DNA from: Parapristionchus giblindavisi
Lineage: Eukaryota > Nematoda > Chromadorea > Rhabditida > Diplogasteridae
DNA: 64,000 nucleotides
Reading direction: 5' to 3'
NCBI GenBank assembly: GCA_943737045.1
Contig: CALSFV010000251.1
Span: 124,001 to 188,000 of the forward strand
The notes below the pieces were generated by a model that saw only the letters and a list, made by a program, of their open reading frames with translations, had not been told where the DNA came from and did no database searches. This document shows, piece by piece, positions 1 to 8,764 of this stretch (position 1 is its first letter; each line of letters begins with the position of its first letter). A program made the translations under genes and the position numbers.

Positions 1-296
1 GAAAGTCTTTTTACGTGTTTTATACAAAGGTCACTCCGATTGAGCTCTTATGGTGAAATTTATTTAGATTTTATCAAAACTGAGATTTTCGTTTTCTTCG
101 ATTTCTTCGATTTTTTCACTCATTTTTCTACAAATGTGTCTAGTTTCTCTTTCATTTTTCATTTTCAAACCACGACACAGATTCTTAGGAGCTCTCTCGT
201 CACTCTCTAGTCCACCTGTGCTTATTATTTTAAAACCATGAATCTGTCGAAATAATTTTAAAACCATGAATCTGTCGAAATAATTCAGTTGAAGGC

Positions 297-395
297 ACAG
301 CTCGAGCTAATTTTACACTCTAGCTATGCACTCTAGCCGACAAAGAAAGCGAGAGAGTGTGGCCAGGGTGGAGAGTTTCAAAATAGCGTGGGGTC
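297..395. mobile_element. MITE family B (CCCCAAGCTAATTT ends), degenerate copy
   Basis: This is one of five roughly 100-bp palindromic repeats in the window. The others are near 9391-9489, 32225-32336, 39587-39696 and 62960-63070. All share ends of the form CCCCAAGCTAATTT / AAATTAGCTTGGGG and a core built on a GAGAGAGTGTGGCCAGAGCGGAGAGT-like word. The repetition and inverted ends are seen in sequence; assignment to a non-autonomous DNA transposon is inference, since no transposase is present. Confidence 0.6.
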
Positions 396-1924
396 AATAC
401 AAAAAAAAAACAAAACCTTTAAAAAATAAATATTTCTTCATTAGGGAGGGGATCAATCTAAGGGTATGAAGAGTTTTCCCCCGTGCACATCACAGTTATT
501 TTTAATTTTATAAAAAGAGTACTGTGGGCCTCGCGGGGAAGGACACAAGAATGAGAGCACGAATGATACAACAATGAAATGAGGTGTGCAAAGGTTGCGA
601 AAAGAAAATAAAGAGGCGAGAGAGCATGTAAAACGAGGAGAGTTTGGCTTCTTTTTACTCTTTTCGCAGAACTAGGAATAAGTTTCATCTTCTTCATATT
701 TACCATAGAAGAAACCGTTATTGTTTTCAGAAGAATTGGGTTCTTATTCTTATTATTCTTTATTCGTCGTAGTATATGTGACGTTAAAACGAATAACAAA
801 GGGGTGGATGTATGTCCGTCGCTTCGGTAGCGATATCGGTTCAGGGTGGGGGTGCAGTGACAGTTTGGGAGCTACTGGCGAATCTTAGAAGAGTCCATAA
901 TTAAAGCTGGTGAGATCTTAACTAGCCCTGCACGGAATGAGGGTTAGCCAATTATTAAATCAGAATTGTTTACTAAGAGTTAGTACACACACGTAGTACT
1001 CTAAGTGTATTAGTAAACTAATGTAGTGAACAATGAACAACTGAACAATGCACACTCGAGTTCATTTGAAACTTTCAGCTCTGGCTATACTCTTTCGCTT
1101 TATTTTTCCGCGAGAGAGCGTTACCAGAGCGGAGAGTTAGCGCGGGTTGAGCGTACTCTCTCGCTCGAGATAGTAACTGGGACCGCAGTAAGCAAGCAAA
1201 GTTCCTTGATGGCTCTAATTAAGTCATGAAAAGAAACGAAAATCAGAGAAAACTCTCCTCGTTTCACACGCTCTCTCGCCGCTTTTTCTTTTCTTTTCCA
1301 ACACCACATTATCAGAATCTCTCATTATTGTAAACCATGAGAGATTCTGATATTGTTTTAAATACATTTTAATTTCATCTATTTCTAATATTCATCATTA
1401 TTTTTCATCATTATCATTATTATTCATCATTATTATTATTCCATCTATTTTCTAATTTGACAATACGCTCATAGTTGTGATGAATTTGCATAAATGTTAT
1501 CGCATATGTGATCGCACTTTGTTCTAAACAACTTACAATTCAAGGAATGCCAGAAATCTCAAAAATGAGGTATCATCACATTTTGGAATGGAACAAGTTT
1601 GCAATTCACATTTTTTTCGTTTTTTTTTGGTGTGAATCCACCATTGGTGCAGTTTACTGCATCGAATGTTCATTTCATTGCTACGCCTTGAATATCAAAC
1701 ATTCCATTTATCAACTATTCTTGTAGGGGTATGAAGTTGATGGGGCTTGTTTTATGCGAGACAGACGCTGTACTCGATCAATAAATCAATCGATCAATTA
1801 TCGATTGGAGACTTTACTCCGAGTCAACTTGAGAGCCGATCTTATTGGCAAGGTAAATCCGGAAGTTGCCGCACAATATGGGCGAGCAAGCTTCAGAATC
1901 GGTCGAAGGCCAACACGTCATAGA

Positions 1925-2042
1925 CTGAAAAAATATATAATATAATATAATAATATAATATAATATTTTATAATATAATATAATAATATAATATAATATT
2001 TTATAATATAATATAATAATATACATATATAATATAAATATA
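1925..2042. repeat. AT-only microsatellite (TAATA/TATAATA units)
   Basis: About 118 bases consist almost entirely of A and T in iterated TATAATAATATAA-type words, with larger repeats of a block containing ATATTTTATAATA. It is a slippage-prone simple repeat. The open frame read through it on the minus strand is an artefact of composition. Confidence 0.85.
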
Positions 2043-2581
2043 TGCACATATGCTAATTACAAGCGGTTTTCGTTTACAAATCGGCTAAACCTAATCTGTA
2101 CCTCGGATCATGAATGATCACGGATAATTCACGGAAAATTTGTGTAAAAACCGCACATTATCATGCATGGAAACGTAGCATCATGATGAACATACTTCTA
2201 TCCGTGATCATGCATGGATTACAACATCGTAATTTTACATCCGTAAATAACTTTTAATTAAATAACTAACCAACAAAAACTAAATAACTAAATAAATTTT
2301 GTAAATAATATTACATTCCACGACGTTTTTTTGCAACTCGGGATGAGCACAAAACGGCGAAGAGCCCTTACAACGAATGCAATCATAAGTACAGATATAA
2401 TACTGACACCCATAATCATACATTCATAGAAAATTCCCTAGCTAAGGACCCCAGTGGAATTATTCCGAAGTCCGTAGTGAACTCAACTCAAGATCAACTC
2501 AAGCTGACGGAACGACACACGCTGAACCGACAACTATGGCATAAGAAGACAGAAAAAAAGCAAATCATGAGTACAGATATA

Positions 2582-2901
2582 CAGTGGTGGCCAGAAGGAA
2601 AACATATTAGGAAAACATTAAATGACTATAGTAGCATGCGTAAATACTTTTTAAACGGTGAAAACATTGCTTAAAACAACGAAAATACGTCGCAACTTCA
2701 ACCACTCAAAATGAGCCATACGGTCATTTTGGGATACTGTAGCCTGGAAGCCGTTGAAATTGAAAAACCGGCTCCATACCTTGGTGTACACTGTGAAACA
2801 CGTCTGAGCACACTCTATAAAAATTTCAAGGTGATCGGTTAACTACAAGAAAAGTTATTCTCAAAAAAAAACAAAATATGTTTTCCTTCTGGCCACCACT
2901 G
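2582..2901. mobile_element. Tc1/mariner-type MITE with TA target
   Basis: The element begins CAGTGGTGGCCAGAAGGAAA and ends with its reverse complement, giving inverted repeats of about 24 bp, and is flanked by TA on both sides (2580-2581 and 2902-2903). CAGTGGTGGCC ends and a TA target are characteristic of the Tc1/mariner superfamily. At 320 bp with no transposase frame it is non-autonomous. It sits inside a longer repeat whose phrase CATAATCATAC...ACCCCAGTGGAATTATTC appears on both sides (about 2409-2475 and 2911-2985). A related solo end, CAGTACTGGCCAAAAAAG, occurs near 25288. Confidence 0.85.
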
Positions 2902-3076
2902 TAATACTGACACCCATAATCATACACTCACAGAAAATTCCCTAGCTAAGGACCCCAGTGGAATTATTCGAAGTCATATAAGGAAATATCAGGGAATTAT
3001 TCCCTTATATGACTGGGAATAATTCTACTGGAGTCCTTAGCTAGGGAATTAACTAGGGATTTTTTTGTGTGTGTAC

Positions 3077-3240
3077 CGTAACCAACATCGTAACCCACCG
3101 CGTCAGTATCCAATCTTGCTTCGAGGTACGACTTAAAGTGGCCGGCCCATGAGCCATCCTCCAGGAACGCGTCACAGTTTCCGACGACATGATGAGGACG
3201 CTGCTCGAAGTCGCACTCGGATAACATAGTCTTCATTGAC
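3077..3240 (-). CDS. exon-like fragment of an unidentified gene
   Basis: Read on the minus strand this segment encodes a balanced, globular-looking peptide with two Cys and several aromatic residues (for example FLEDGSWAGHFKSYLEARL and YDVGYG), unlike the simple-sequence frames around it. A GT donor follows the GYG codons near 3080. Beyond that the frame runs straight into repeat D, a palindromic CACACA-AAAATCCCT element, so the downstream part of the gene may be displaced by that insertion. I do not recognise the domain. It may belong with the minus-strand exon candidates at 3520-3653 and 4223-4285. Exon limits are uncertain. Confidence 0.35.
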
Positions 3241-3247
3241 CTCTCGC

Positions 3248-3425
3248 TGATAAATAGATTAATTAGCGACGCTGAAATCGGTTCCGGTCCAGGTTCCGGT
3301 ACCATGCACCGATAATTAGATTAATTAGCGACGATGACATCGGTTCCGGTTCCGGTACCATGTAACGATGAATAGATTAATTAGCGACGATGGCATCGGT
3401 TCCGGTCCCGGAACCATGGTTATTT
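3248..3425. repeat. three-copy tandem repeat of about 56-62 bp
   Basis: The word GATTAATTAGCGACG recurs at 3257, 3319 and 3375, each followed by a CGGTTCCGG-rich tail ending in ACCATG. The spacing is 62 then 56 bases, so this is a degenerate three-copy minisatellite. It lies just upstream, on the minus strand, of the exon-like fragment at 3077-3240. Confidence 0.75.
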
Positions 3426-3519
3426 GATTTTCGGTTCTCAGTGTAAATGTGTGTATATATGTTCCACATGAGATTTAATGAACAAGTAATATTGAACACG
3501 ATAAAAAAATGTTTGGTAC

Positions 3520-3653
3520 TTGATACAAATCAAACCGTACTCCGTCTCAGCAGTCAGCTCGTGGGCCTCGACTGGTGCAACATCAGGAGCCGCGGTTGCG
3601 TCTACTGCAGTTTCCAGAGGAGTTGCCGCGGCTGCGGGCTTTACTGCGTCGAC
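3520..3653 (-). CDS. candidate Ala/Pro-rich exon, gene unidentified
   Basis: On the minus strand a CTTAG acceptor (3654-3658) is followed by an open segment of higher GC than its surroundings. It encodes an acidic Ala/Pro/Val-rich peptide (VDAVKPAAAATPLETAVDAT then DVAPVEAHELTAETEYG). Its style resembles exons 2-3 of the membrane-protein gene at 8765. The 3' end is unclear: the frame stays open for some 70 codons into AT-rich DNA and a GT donor lies near the EYG codons. The splice site plus biased composition make an exon plausible, but no start or terminal exon was found. Confidence 0.35.
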
Positions 3654-3793
3654 CTAAGGCGAATCGCATATCAATAAATCAATCAATAAATTGTATCAAA
3701 TCAGTAGAGATGAGGATGGGCCTATATTCGTCATAGGTTGCATTCCACCAGTGCCCATAGCTCGGGTCAGGTCGCATATTAATCGCATATTAA

Positions 3794-4022
3794 AGGGGCC
3801 GTTACCTTTGTCAATGGTCCCTTCAACGCTCTACACTCTCTCGTTGTTAGAGAACAGAGAACTAGTGTGCACAATGAAGTGACCATTGAGTGAGGTCACC
3901 CATTCTTTAAAGGGGCGTCACCTCTCTCAATGGTCCCTTCATTGCGCACACTATTTCTTTGTTCTCTAACAACGAGAGAGCATTACGCGTCGAAGAGACC
4001 ATTGAGGGAGGTTACGCTCCCT
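3794..4022. mobile_element. MITE family C, tail-to-tail dimer, TTAA target
   Basis: TTAA at 3790-3793 precedes AGGGGCCGTTACC and GGTTACGCTCCCT is followed by TTAA at 4023-4026. Internally two copies of the roughly 112-bp unit are fused head to head around CATTCTTTAAAGGGGCGTCACC, each carrying the ACGAGAGAG / TGTTAGAGAACAGAGAA core. Single copies at 6223-6335 and 17861-17973 have TGAA and ATAA duplications, so the family makes 4-bp target duplications of TNAA/ATAA type. No transposase is encoded. Confidence 0.8.
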
Positions 4023-4222
4023 TTAATGTCTCACAATCATATCAAATAGCATATTATATATCAATATTATTTTATATTATTATTAGTCAAAAAATTCACG
4101 CACTTCTTGATCTTTCTTGTGCGATCTCTCAGGGCAAGTAACAGCTTCCTTCTCGCTCTCTTTTTGCACATCTGGAAAGTCAAGCTTCGCAAATTTTCAG
4201 ACTCCGTCCATTTTCCGCCAAC

Positions 4223-4285
4223 CCTGTTTGATTTTATCTGTGAGCGGTGTTGGAGCGACGATGGGATGCTGCTTCTTTGCGGGAG
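4223..4285 (-). CDS. weak exon candidate on minus strand
   Basis: A GTCTGTCTTCAG acceptor on the minus strand precedes codons for PAKKQHPIVAPTPLTDKIKQ, followed by a possible GG-GTTGG donor. The Pro/Lys/Ala-rich character matches the candidate exon at 3520-3653, and the two could belong to one gene. Alternatively the longer minus frame through this region could be read. Nothing else supports it. Confidence 0.2.
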
Positions 4286-4756
4286 CTGAAGACAGACACC
4301 CATTAATTTTGTCGTAACCTCTTGCAGGGATAGTTAATTTTTAAATTTAAAATCAAACCATTCCTTGGCTAGAAATCTTGGCACGGCCATGATTGATTCG
4401 TTTTTTTGACATATTATTTGTTTTTTTTCTTTTATGAGTGTTTGTTGTTTGCGTGAGTGTTTCTCTGGCGGTCACTGGTGTCAAACATCCCATGACCGTA
4501 ATCTATGGAAGTACCACGTCCGACGCAAACACTATCGATAGCATATAGAATATTTCTGAGTGTAGCCGATAACTTGACAAGAAGAATTATATAATAATAT
4601 TATATTTGACGTTTCGATACAATAATCATATCATCATCAGAAGGAAGAATTACCTCAAACTTGGGTAATTAAACTGAACATCGATAGCTGAGCATCGTAC
4701 ATCCAAAAAATAAAAGAAAATCGAAGAACAATGAAATCGCCCCTTTGTCACAAACT

Positions 4757-4892
4757 GGCACTACTTCAGAATAGGGTACCAGTCAAAAATAATAGTATAA
4801 ATGCCTAACATATACGTCCTTTCCTTTGTGTTTATTTCATTTTTCATATTCTTTTGGACCGATGCTCTGGTCCCTTGTTTTGAAGTAGCGCC
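4757..4892. mobile_element. MITE family I, 8-bp target duplication
   Basis: Ends are GGCACTACTTCAGAA and the inverse GAAGTAGCGCC; the flanks are CACAAACT (4749-4756) and CACAAACC (4893-4900), a 7/8 match. Copies at 9615-9759 and 49864-50013 have perfect 8-bp duplications (CATAATCG and AGTGTACC). An 8-bp target and short inverted ends fit hAT or P-type elements; the length of 136-150 bp means no coding capacity. Confidence 0.8.
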
Positions 4893-5144
4893 CACAAACC
4901 TTCCTTATCGTCATCTTGCTGAACACCATTCACTACGTCCTCACTGGTTCCATCTTGCGTGCCCACACTTCCGCCCTGAAACAATTTAAAGTAGAAACCG
5001 CGAATCTCATCCAAATTAAATCTCTGAATCTCGAATCAGTAGAATCTCATCCAAATCGATGAGAAAAATTTAAAAACTGTCGGAAAAAAGGTCTCATTTT
5101 CCTACGTTTTTTTAATGAGATTCGTGATATATCATAGTGCATAC

Positions 5145-5573
5145 CAGGGCTGTGCGAAAAAAATATTTCGAAAAAAATTCGAAAAACGAAAATTTTCGAA
5201 ATTTTTTCCGAAAAATCCGAAAAATTCGAAAAAAAGTTGAAACAATGTTTTCTCCATCGAAAACATCAATTCGCTAAATTTTAATATCGATAGAATGGAA
5301 ATGTAAGAATTGCAACTGTGTGATTCTTAATTGAAGCTGCTTACATGATAAAATATACATTTTTTACGCAAGTGAAAACGTAATTGTTGTTTCCAAATTT
5401 GAAATTTTTGTTAAAATGTCTTAAATTTTTGAAATTGTGTGCCTTTTTATGTAACAACATTTTTCGATTTTTTCGAATTTTTTTCGAAAAAATTTTCGTC
5501 GAAAAAGTTTTTCGAGAAAACACGAAAAATACGAAAAAACCGAAAAACGAAAAACGAATAATGCACAGCCCTG
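5145..5573. mobile_element. hAT-type MITE, CAGGGCTG ends, TTCGAAAAA-word interior
   Basis: The element starts CAGGGCTGTGC and ends GCACAGCCCTG, with an exact 8-bp duplication GTGCATAC at 5137-5144 and 5574-5581. An 8-bp target and CAGGG ends are typical of hAT transposons. The roughly 100 bp inside each end are iterations of a TTCGAAAAA-type word, and a unique AT-rich core of about 220 bp lies between. Two other elements (22271-22804, 49096-49625) share the end CAGGGCTG but iterate different words. Confidence 0.9.
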
Positions 5574-5856
5574 GTGCATACTTGCTGATTGGGTGGTGTT
5601 CTCCGTACTCCTACTGCTCGGGGTTTCGGCGTCGGTCCCTCCTCGCCTTTCGCGTTCTTCTTCTTAAAATATTACATCAAATTTTTATTTAATTTTTAAA
5701 AATAGTCCATTTTCGCATTTTCTGGAGAGCAATTATAGGGAAAATCATCAAGAATTCCTTTCTAAACCGAATTCATAGATGTAAACTTGACGAAATGTTC
5801 AGCAGATCGGAAAATCATTGATGAAGCTACAATGGTAGCCATATATACATCATCCA

Positions 5857-6095
5857 GATACGGTAAGCGGCTACGGTAAGCGGCTACGGTAGGCGGTTAC
5901 GGTAGGCGGTTAGGGGTAGGCGGTTACGGTAGGCGGTTAGGGGTAGGCGGCTACGGTAGGCGGTTACGGTAGGCGGTTAGGGGTAGGCGGTTACGGTAGG
6001 CGGTTAGGGGTAGGCGGTTACGGTAGGCGGTTACGGTAGTCGAGTTGCGGAAGGCGGTTACGGTAGGCGGTTACAGTAAGCGACTTACAGGTTGT
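5857..6095. repeat. GGCGGTTACGGTA minisatellite
   Basis: About 240 bases are built from GGCGGTTACGGTA and GGCGGTTAGGGGTA units of 12-15 bases, with drift at both edges (AAGCGGCTACGGT at the left, GTCGAGTTGCGG at the right). It contains TTAGGGGTAGGC by chance but is not an array of the nematode telomere unit TTAGGC. Confidence 0.85.
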
Positions 6096-6222
6096 TTCGA
6101 GTTGAAGCAGCACAACAGAGACAATGTGCAGGTGAAGAACACGAGACAAATGGAGAGAAGACCGTCCATGTTGAGTGAGAGATCTTGGAATGATGTGAAC
6201 ACGATAAAAGATGAATAATGAA

Positions 6223-6335
6223 AGGGACACAAACCTTTGTCAACCGTCTCTTGAACGGTCTACGCTCTCTCGTTGTTAGAGAACAGAGAAATAGTGTGCG
6301 CAATGAAGAGGTCATTGAGAGAGGTCACTCTCCCT
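6223..6335. mobile_element. MITE family C, single copy, TGAA target
   Basis: The 113-bp element runs from AGGGACACAAACC to GTCACTCTCCCT and is bounded by TGAA on each side (6219-6222, 6336-6339). The core matches the dimer at 3794-4022. It lies about 260 bp upstream of the msp start codon, outside the likely core promoter. Confidence 0.8.
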
Positions 6336-6508
6336 TGAAGAAACGAAGATAAATCTAATTAAAAAGAATATCAACTTAGTATGCAAATTCCTAGCACTCT
6401 TTTTGCACTTTTATGCGTGATAAGTATTTGATTTCATCAATTCTTCATCATTTTAGTAAATTAACTTAAGTACATTTTCATTTACATGAACTGCTATTCT
6501 TTCTTTCT

Positions 6509-6564
6509 TTATCATGAGATAATGACACGTAGATTATGTTGATTAGTTTATCTTCCAGTATAAA
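6509..6564 (+). promoter_or_regulatory. msp core promoter: GATA sites and TATA box
   Basis: Upstream of the msp start lie TTATCATGAGATAAT (6509-6523), a second TTATC (6548-6552) and TATAAA (6559-6564). In C. elegans, msp genes are driven by a GATA-factor site followed by a TATA-like element within about 100 bp of the start, so this arrangement is the expected one for sperm-specific expression. The start codon is 37 bases downstream of the TATA box. Confidence 0.6.
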
Positions 6565-6600
6565 AATCGGCCGAATCGGTCTATCATCACATCAGTCGCC

Positions 6601-7815
6601 ATGGCTCAGTCAGTACCTCCAGGAGATATCGCCACCCAACCTGGATCCAAGATCGTCTTCAACGCTCCCTATGATGACAAGCACACCTACCACATCAAGG
6701 TCAGTTTTAGGGTCTCAAGATGCTTCTGGGAAGTTAAGGTTTTAGGGTTCAGGGACTAGGATGTTAAGTTCTTAGGGTTTGAGGATTTAAGTTAACGTCA
6801 TAAGGTTAAGGTTTTAGGATTCAGGGACTATGATGTTAGGTTCTTAGGGTTTGAGGATTTAAGTTAACGTCATAAGGTTAAGGTTTTAGGATTCAGGGAC
6901 TATGATGTTAGATTCTCAGGGTTTGAGGATTTAAGTTAACGTCATAAGGTTAAGGTTTTAGGATTCAGGGACTATGATGTTAGGTTCTTAGGGTTTGAGG
7001 ATTTAAGTTAACGTCATAAGGTTACGGTTTTAGGGTTCAGGGACTATGATGTTAGGTTCTTAGGGTTTGCGGATTTAAGTTAACGTCATAAGGTTAAGGT
7101 TTTAGGATTCAGGGACTATGATGTTAGATTCTTAGGGTTTGAGGATTTAAGTTAACGTCATAAGGTTAAGGTTTTAGGATTCAGGGACTATGATGTTAGG
7201 TTCTTAGGGTTTGAGGATTTAAGTTAACGTCATAAGGTTAAGGTTTTAGGATTCAGGGACTATGATGTTAGGTTCTTAGGGTTTGAGGATTTAAGTTAAC
7301 GTCATAAGGTTAAGGTTTTAGGATTCAGGGACTATGATGTTAGGTTCTTAGGGTTTGAGGATTTAAGTTAACGTCATAAGGATGGGTGTTCCTAGGACTT
7401 TAAGATCTTAAAGTTAAAAAAAATATCAACATAATTCAGGTGACCAACTCATCTGCTCGCCGTATCGGATGGGCCTTCAAGACCACCAACATGAAGAGAC
7501 TCGGTGTCGACCCCGGATCAGGAGTACTCGACCCCAAGGAGGCTGCTCTCATCGCCGTCTCCTGCGACGCCTTCGCCTACGGACAGGAGGTACGGTATTT
7601 TGATGATTACGGTATTCTGGGATTTCTTTTTTTTTTCAGGACACCAACAACGACCGTATCACGATCGAGTGATTTTCATTTTTCACGATTTTCACGATTT
7701 TTTTCACGATTTTCAGGACACCCCCGATGGAGCCGCCAAGCAGTTCCGTCGTGAATGGTTTCAGGGAGACGGTATGGTCCGCAGAAAGAACCTCCCCATC
7801 GAATACAACCCTTGA
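6601..7815 (+). CDS. msp: major sperm protein (MSP), probably damaged copy
   Basis: Exons 6601-6699, 7440-7589, 7640-7669 and 7717-7815 together encode an [23 protein letters not shown] at the start, then the [31 protein letters not shown] and [15 protein letters not shown] blocks, ending [11 protein letters not shown] is the polymerising motor protein of amoeboid nematode sperm and an oocyte-maturation signal. Canonical MSP is 127 residues; these exons give 125, lacking only the Trp-Thr after ITIE. Introns 1 and 2 have clean GT-AG ends in phase 0. The third junction is faulty: after GAG (7667-7669) the frame meets TGA, and the only GT (7669-7670) is one base too early, so splicing there shifts the frame of exon 4. 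Either this is a pseudogene or an unusual donor is used. Exons are much more GC-rich than the flanks. Confidence 0.85.
6700..7439 (+). repeat. 72-bp minisatellite filling msp intron 1
   Basis: The word GAGGATTTAAGTTAACGTCA recurs at 6781, 6853, 6925, 6997, 7069 (GCGGATTT variant), 7141, 7213, 7285 and 7357, an exact 72-base period for nine units. Units differ by a few substitutions (TAGGTTCTTAGG/TAGATTCTCAGG). The array starts a few bases after the GTCAG donor and ends about 60 bases before the ATTCAG acceptor, so the intron is essentially repeat. C. elegans msp genes have no such intron. Confidence 0.95.
7670..7716 (+). other. CACGATTTT-repeat interruption of the msp third exon
   Basis: The 47 bases separating the two halves of the conserved ITIE-(WT)-TPDGAAKQF segment are made of TTTTCACGATTTT iterations and end in TTTTCAG before GACACC. 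They contain an in-frame TGA immediately after GAG. The acceptor is good but no in-phase donor exists. The identical start GACACC of exons 3 and 4 suggests a slippage or patch event between two acceptor-proximal sequences. Confidence 0.6.
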
Positions 7816-8296
7816 TGATAAACTCGATACTTCCTGTAACTTGGCTTGTTGGCACCTGAATCGTTGGCATCGTTATATAACACACTTCAGTCGACCAAAG
7901 ATCAACTAGAATTGATGTCTTTAAAATTTCTGCTCTTTATTTGTCGTCTGTTTAACATTGTTAATCCATTGTCTGGCTGACTGATTGTGTGCAATCAATT
8001 GGAAATAAGGAAAGTAATCGTTGCGTTGGATAATTTTTAAGAAAAAAATGCCATATCTTTTTGGAGGAAAGTCATCGAGCCTTGGCTGGGAGATTATACT
8101 TGCAAGCAAGACTATCTGACGACAAAGAATATCTCTTGAATGACGAAAAATAACTAACAGTGAGGGAAGAATAAGAAATTGCGAGCGATTTCAACCGTCC
8201 CCGACTTATTCTTCTGCACTTAGTGCTATAAAATATTTCAATTTGAAAAAAATCATTCGGTGACGTTTCTATCCTTTCAATATCTGCAAAATGTTA

Positions 8297-8368
8297 GCCT
8301 CGTAGGGGGCTCGAACCCCTGACATTCAGATTAAAAGTCTGACGCTCTACCAACTGAGCTAACGAGGC
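8297..8368 (-). tRNA. tRNA-Lys, anticodon UUU
   Basis: The minus strand reads GCCTCGT for the acceptor arm and ACGAGGC at the 3' end, a full 7-bp stem. The D arm contains AGCTCAGTTGGTAGAGC (A box), the anticodon loop is CTTTTAA with UUU anticodon, and the T arm is GGGGTTCGAGCCCC (B box). It is 72 nt, has no intron, and is followed by a T-run at the transcription end. All arms pair, so this looks like a functional gene, unlike the tRNA-like cores inside mobile elements elsewhere in the window. Confidence 0.97.
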
Positions 8369-8650
8369 CCTGTTGACATGCTTAGAAATGGGAATGATTT
8401 GCGCATAGTGAAAGATATTGCACAATTCTGTTGAAATCTAATAAAAAATAAGGAAAATAAATAAAAGTAGTCCCGGCGGTTGAAGGGCAGTAACTTGGAC
8501 GTTTGAAAGTGAGCCAAAAGCGAAGAGTTGGATCATATTAGTTTATCGGTCAGACGTGTTTCGGGTGTTCAAAATTAACTAGAAATAACAAACATTGGGA
8601 ATATACAGGAGTGAGAACACGAGAATCAGAGGACACACGGAAATGACAAA

Positions 8651-8715
8651 CATTGAATGATCAGCACTTATTTAGAACGCCGCATGCGTTCTAAATAAGT
8701 GCTGATCATTCAATG
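8651..8715. repeat. perfect 65-bp palindrome
   Basis: Two exactly complementary 30-base arms (8651-8680 starting CATTGAATGATCAGCACTTA, and 8686-8715) flank the 5-base spacer CGCAT. No mismatch is present. It lies 50 bases upstream of the start codon of the membrane-protein gene at 8765, so it would be in that gene's promoter or 5' UTR. It could be a very young hairpin element or a structured leader; no target duplication is evident. Confidence 0.95.
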
Positions 8716-8764
8716 CCTCATTCTGGTTATTCTTAACTTTCAATAATTTGAATACTACTTAACA

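Larger units (their letters stand above)
1..2400. other. AT-rich intergenic DNA with repeat debris
   Basis: No coding exon is convincing in this stretch. It holds one copy of a small palindromic MITE (297-395), a related degenerate block around 1040-1290 rich in GAGAGAG/CTCTCTC words, and an AT-only simple repeat at 1925-2042. The open frames here are short, biased by simple sequence and lack splice context. Confidence 0.6.

Noticed and set aside
458..799. 113-codon minus-strand frame
   Set aside because: Includes simple sequence and repeat-derived DNA; no signal peptide context, conserved motif or downstream exons.
5857..6095. Possible telomeric repeat tract
   Set aside because: Units are GGCGGTTACGGTA variants; there is no run of the nematode telomere unit TTAGGC.
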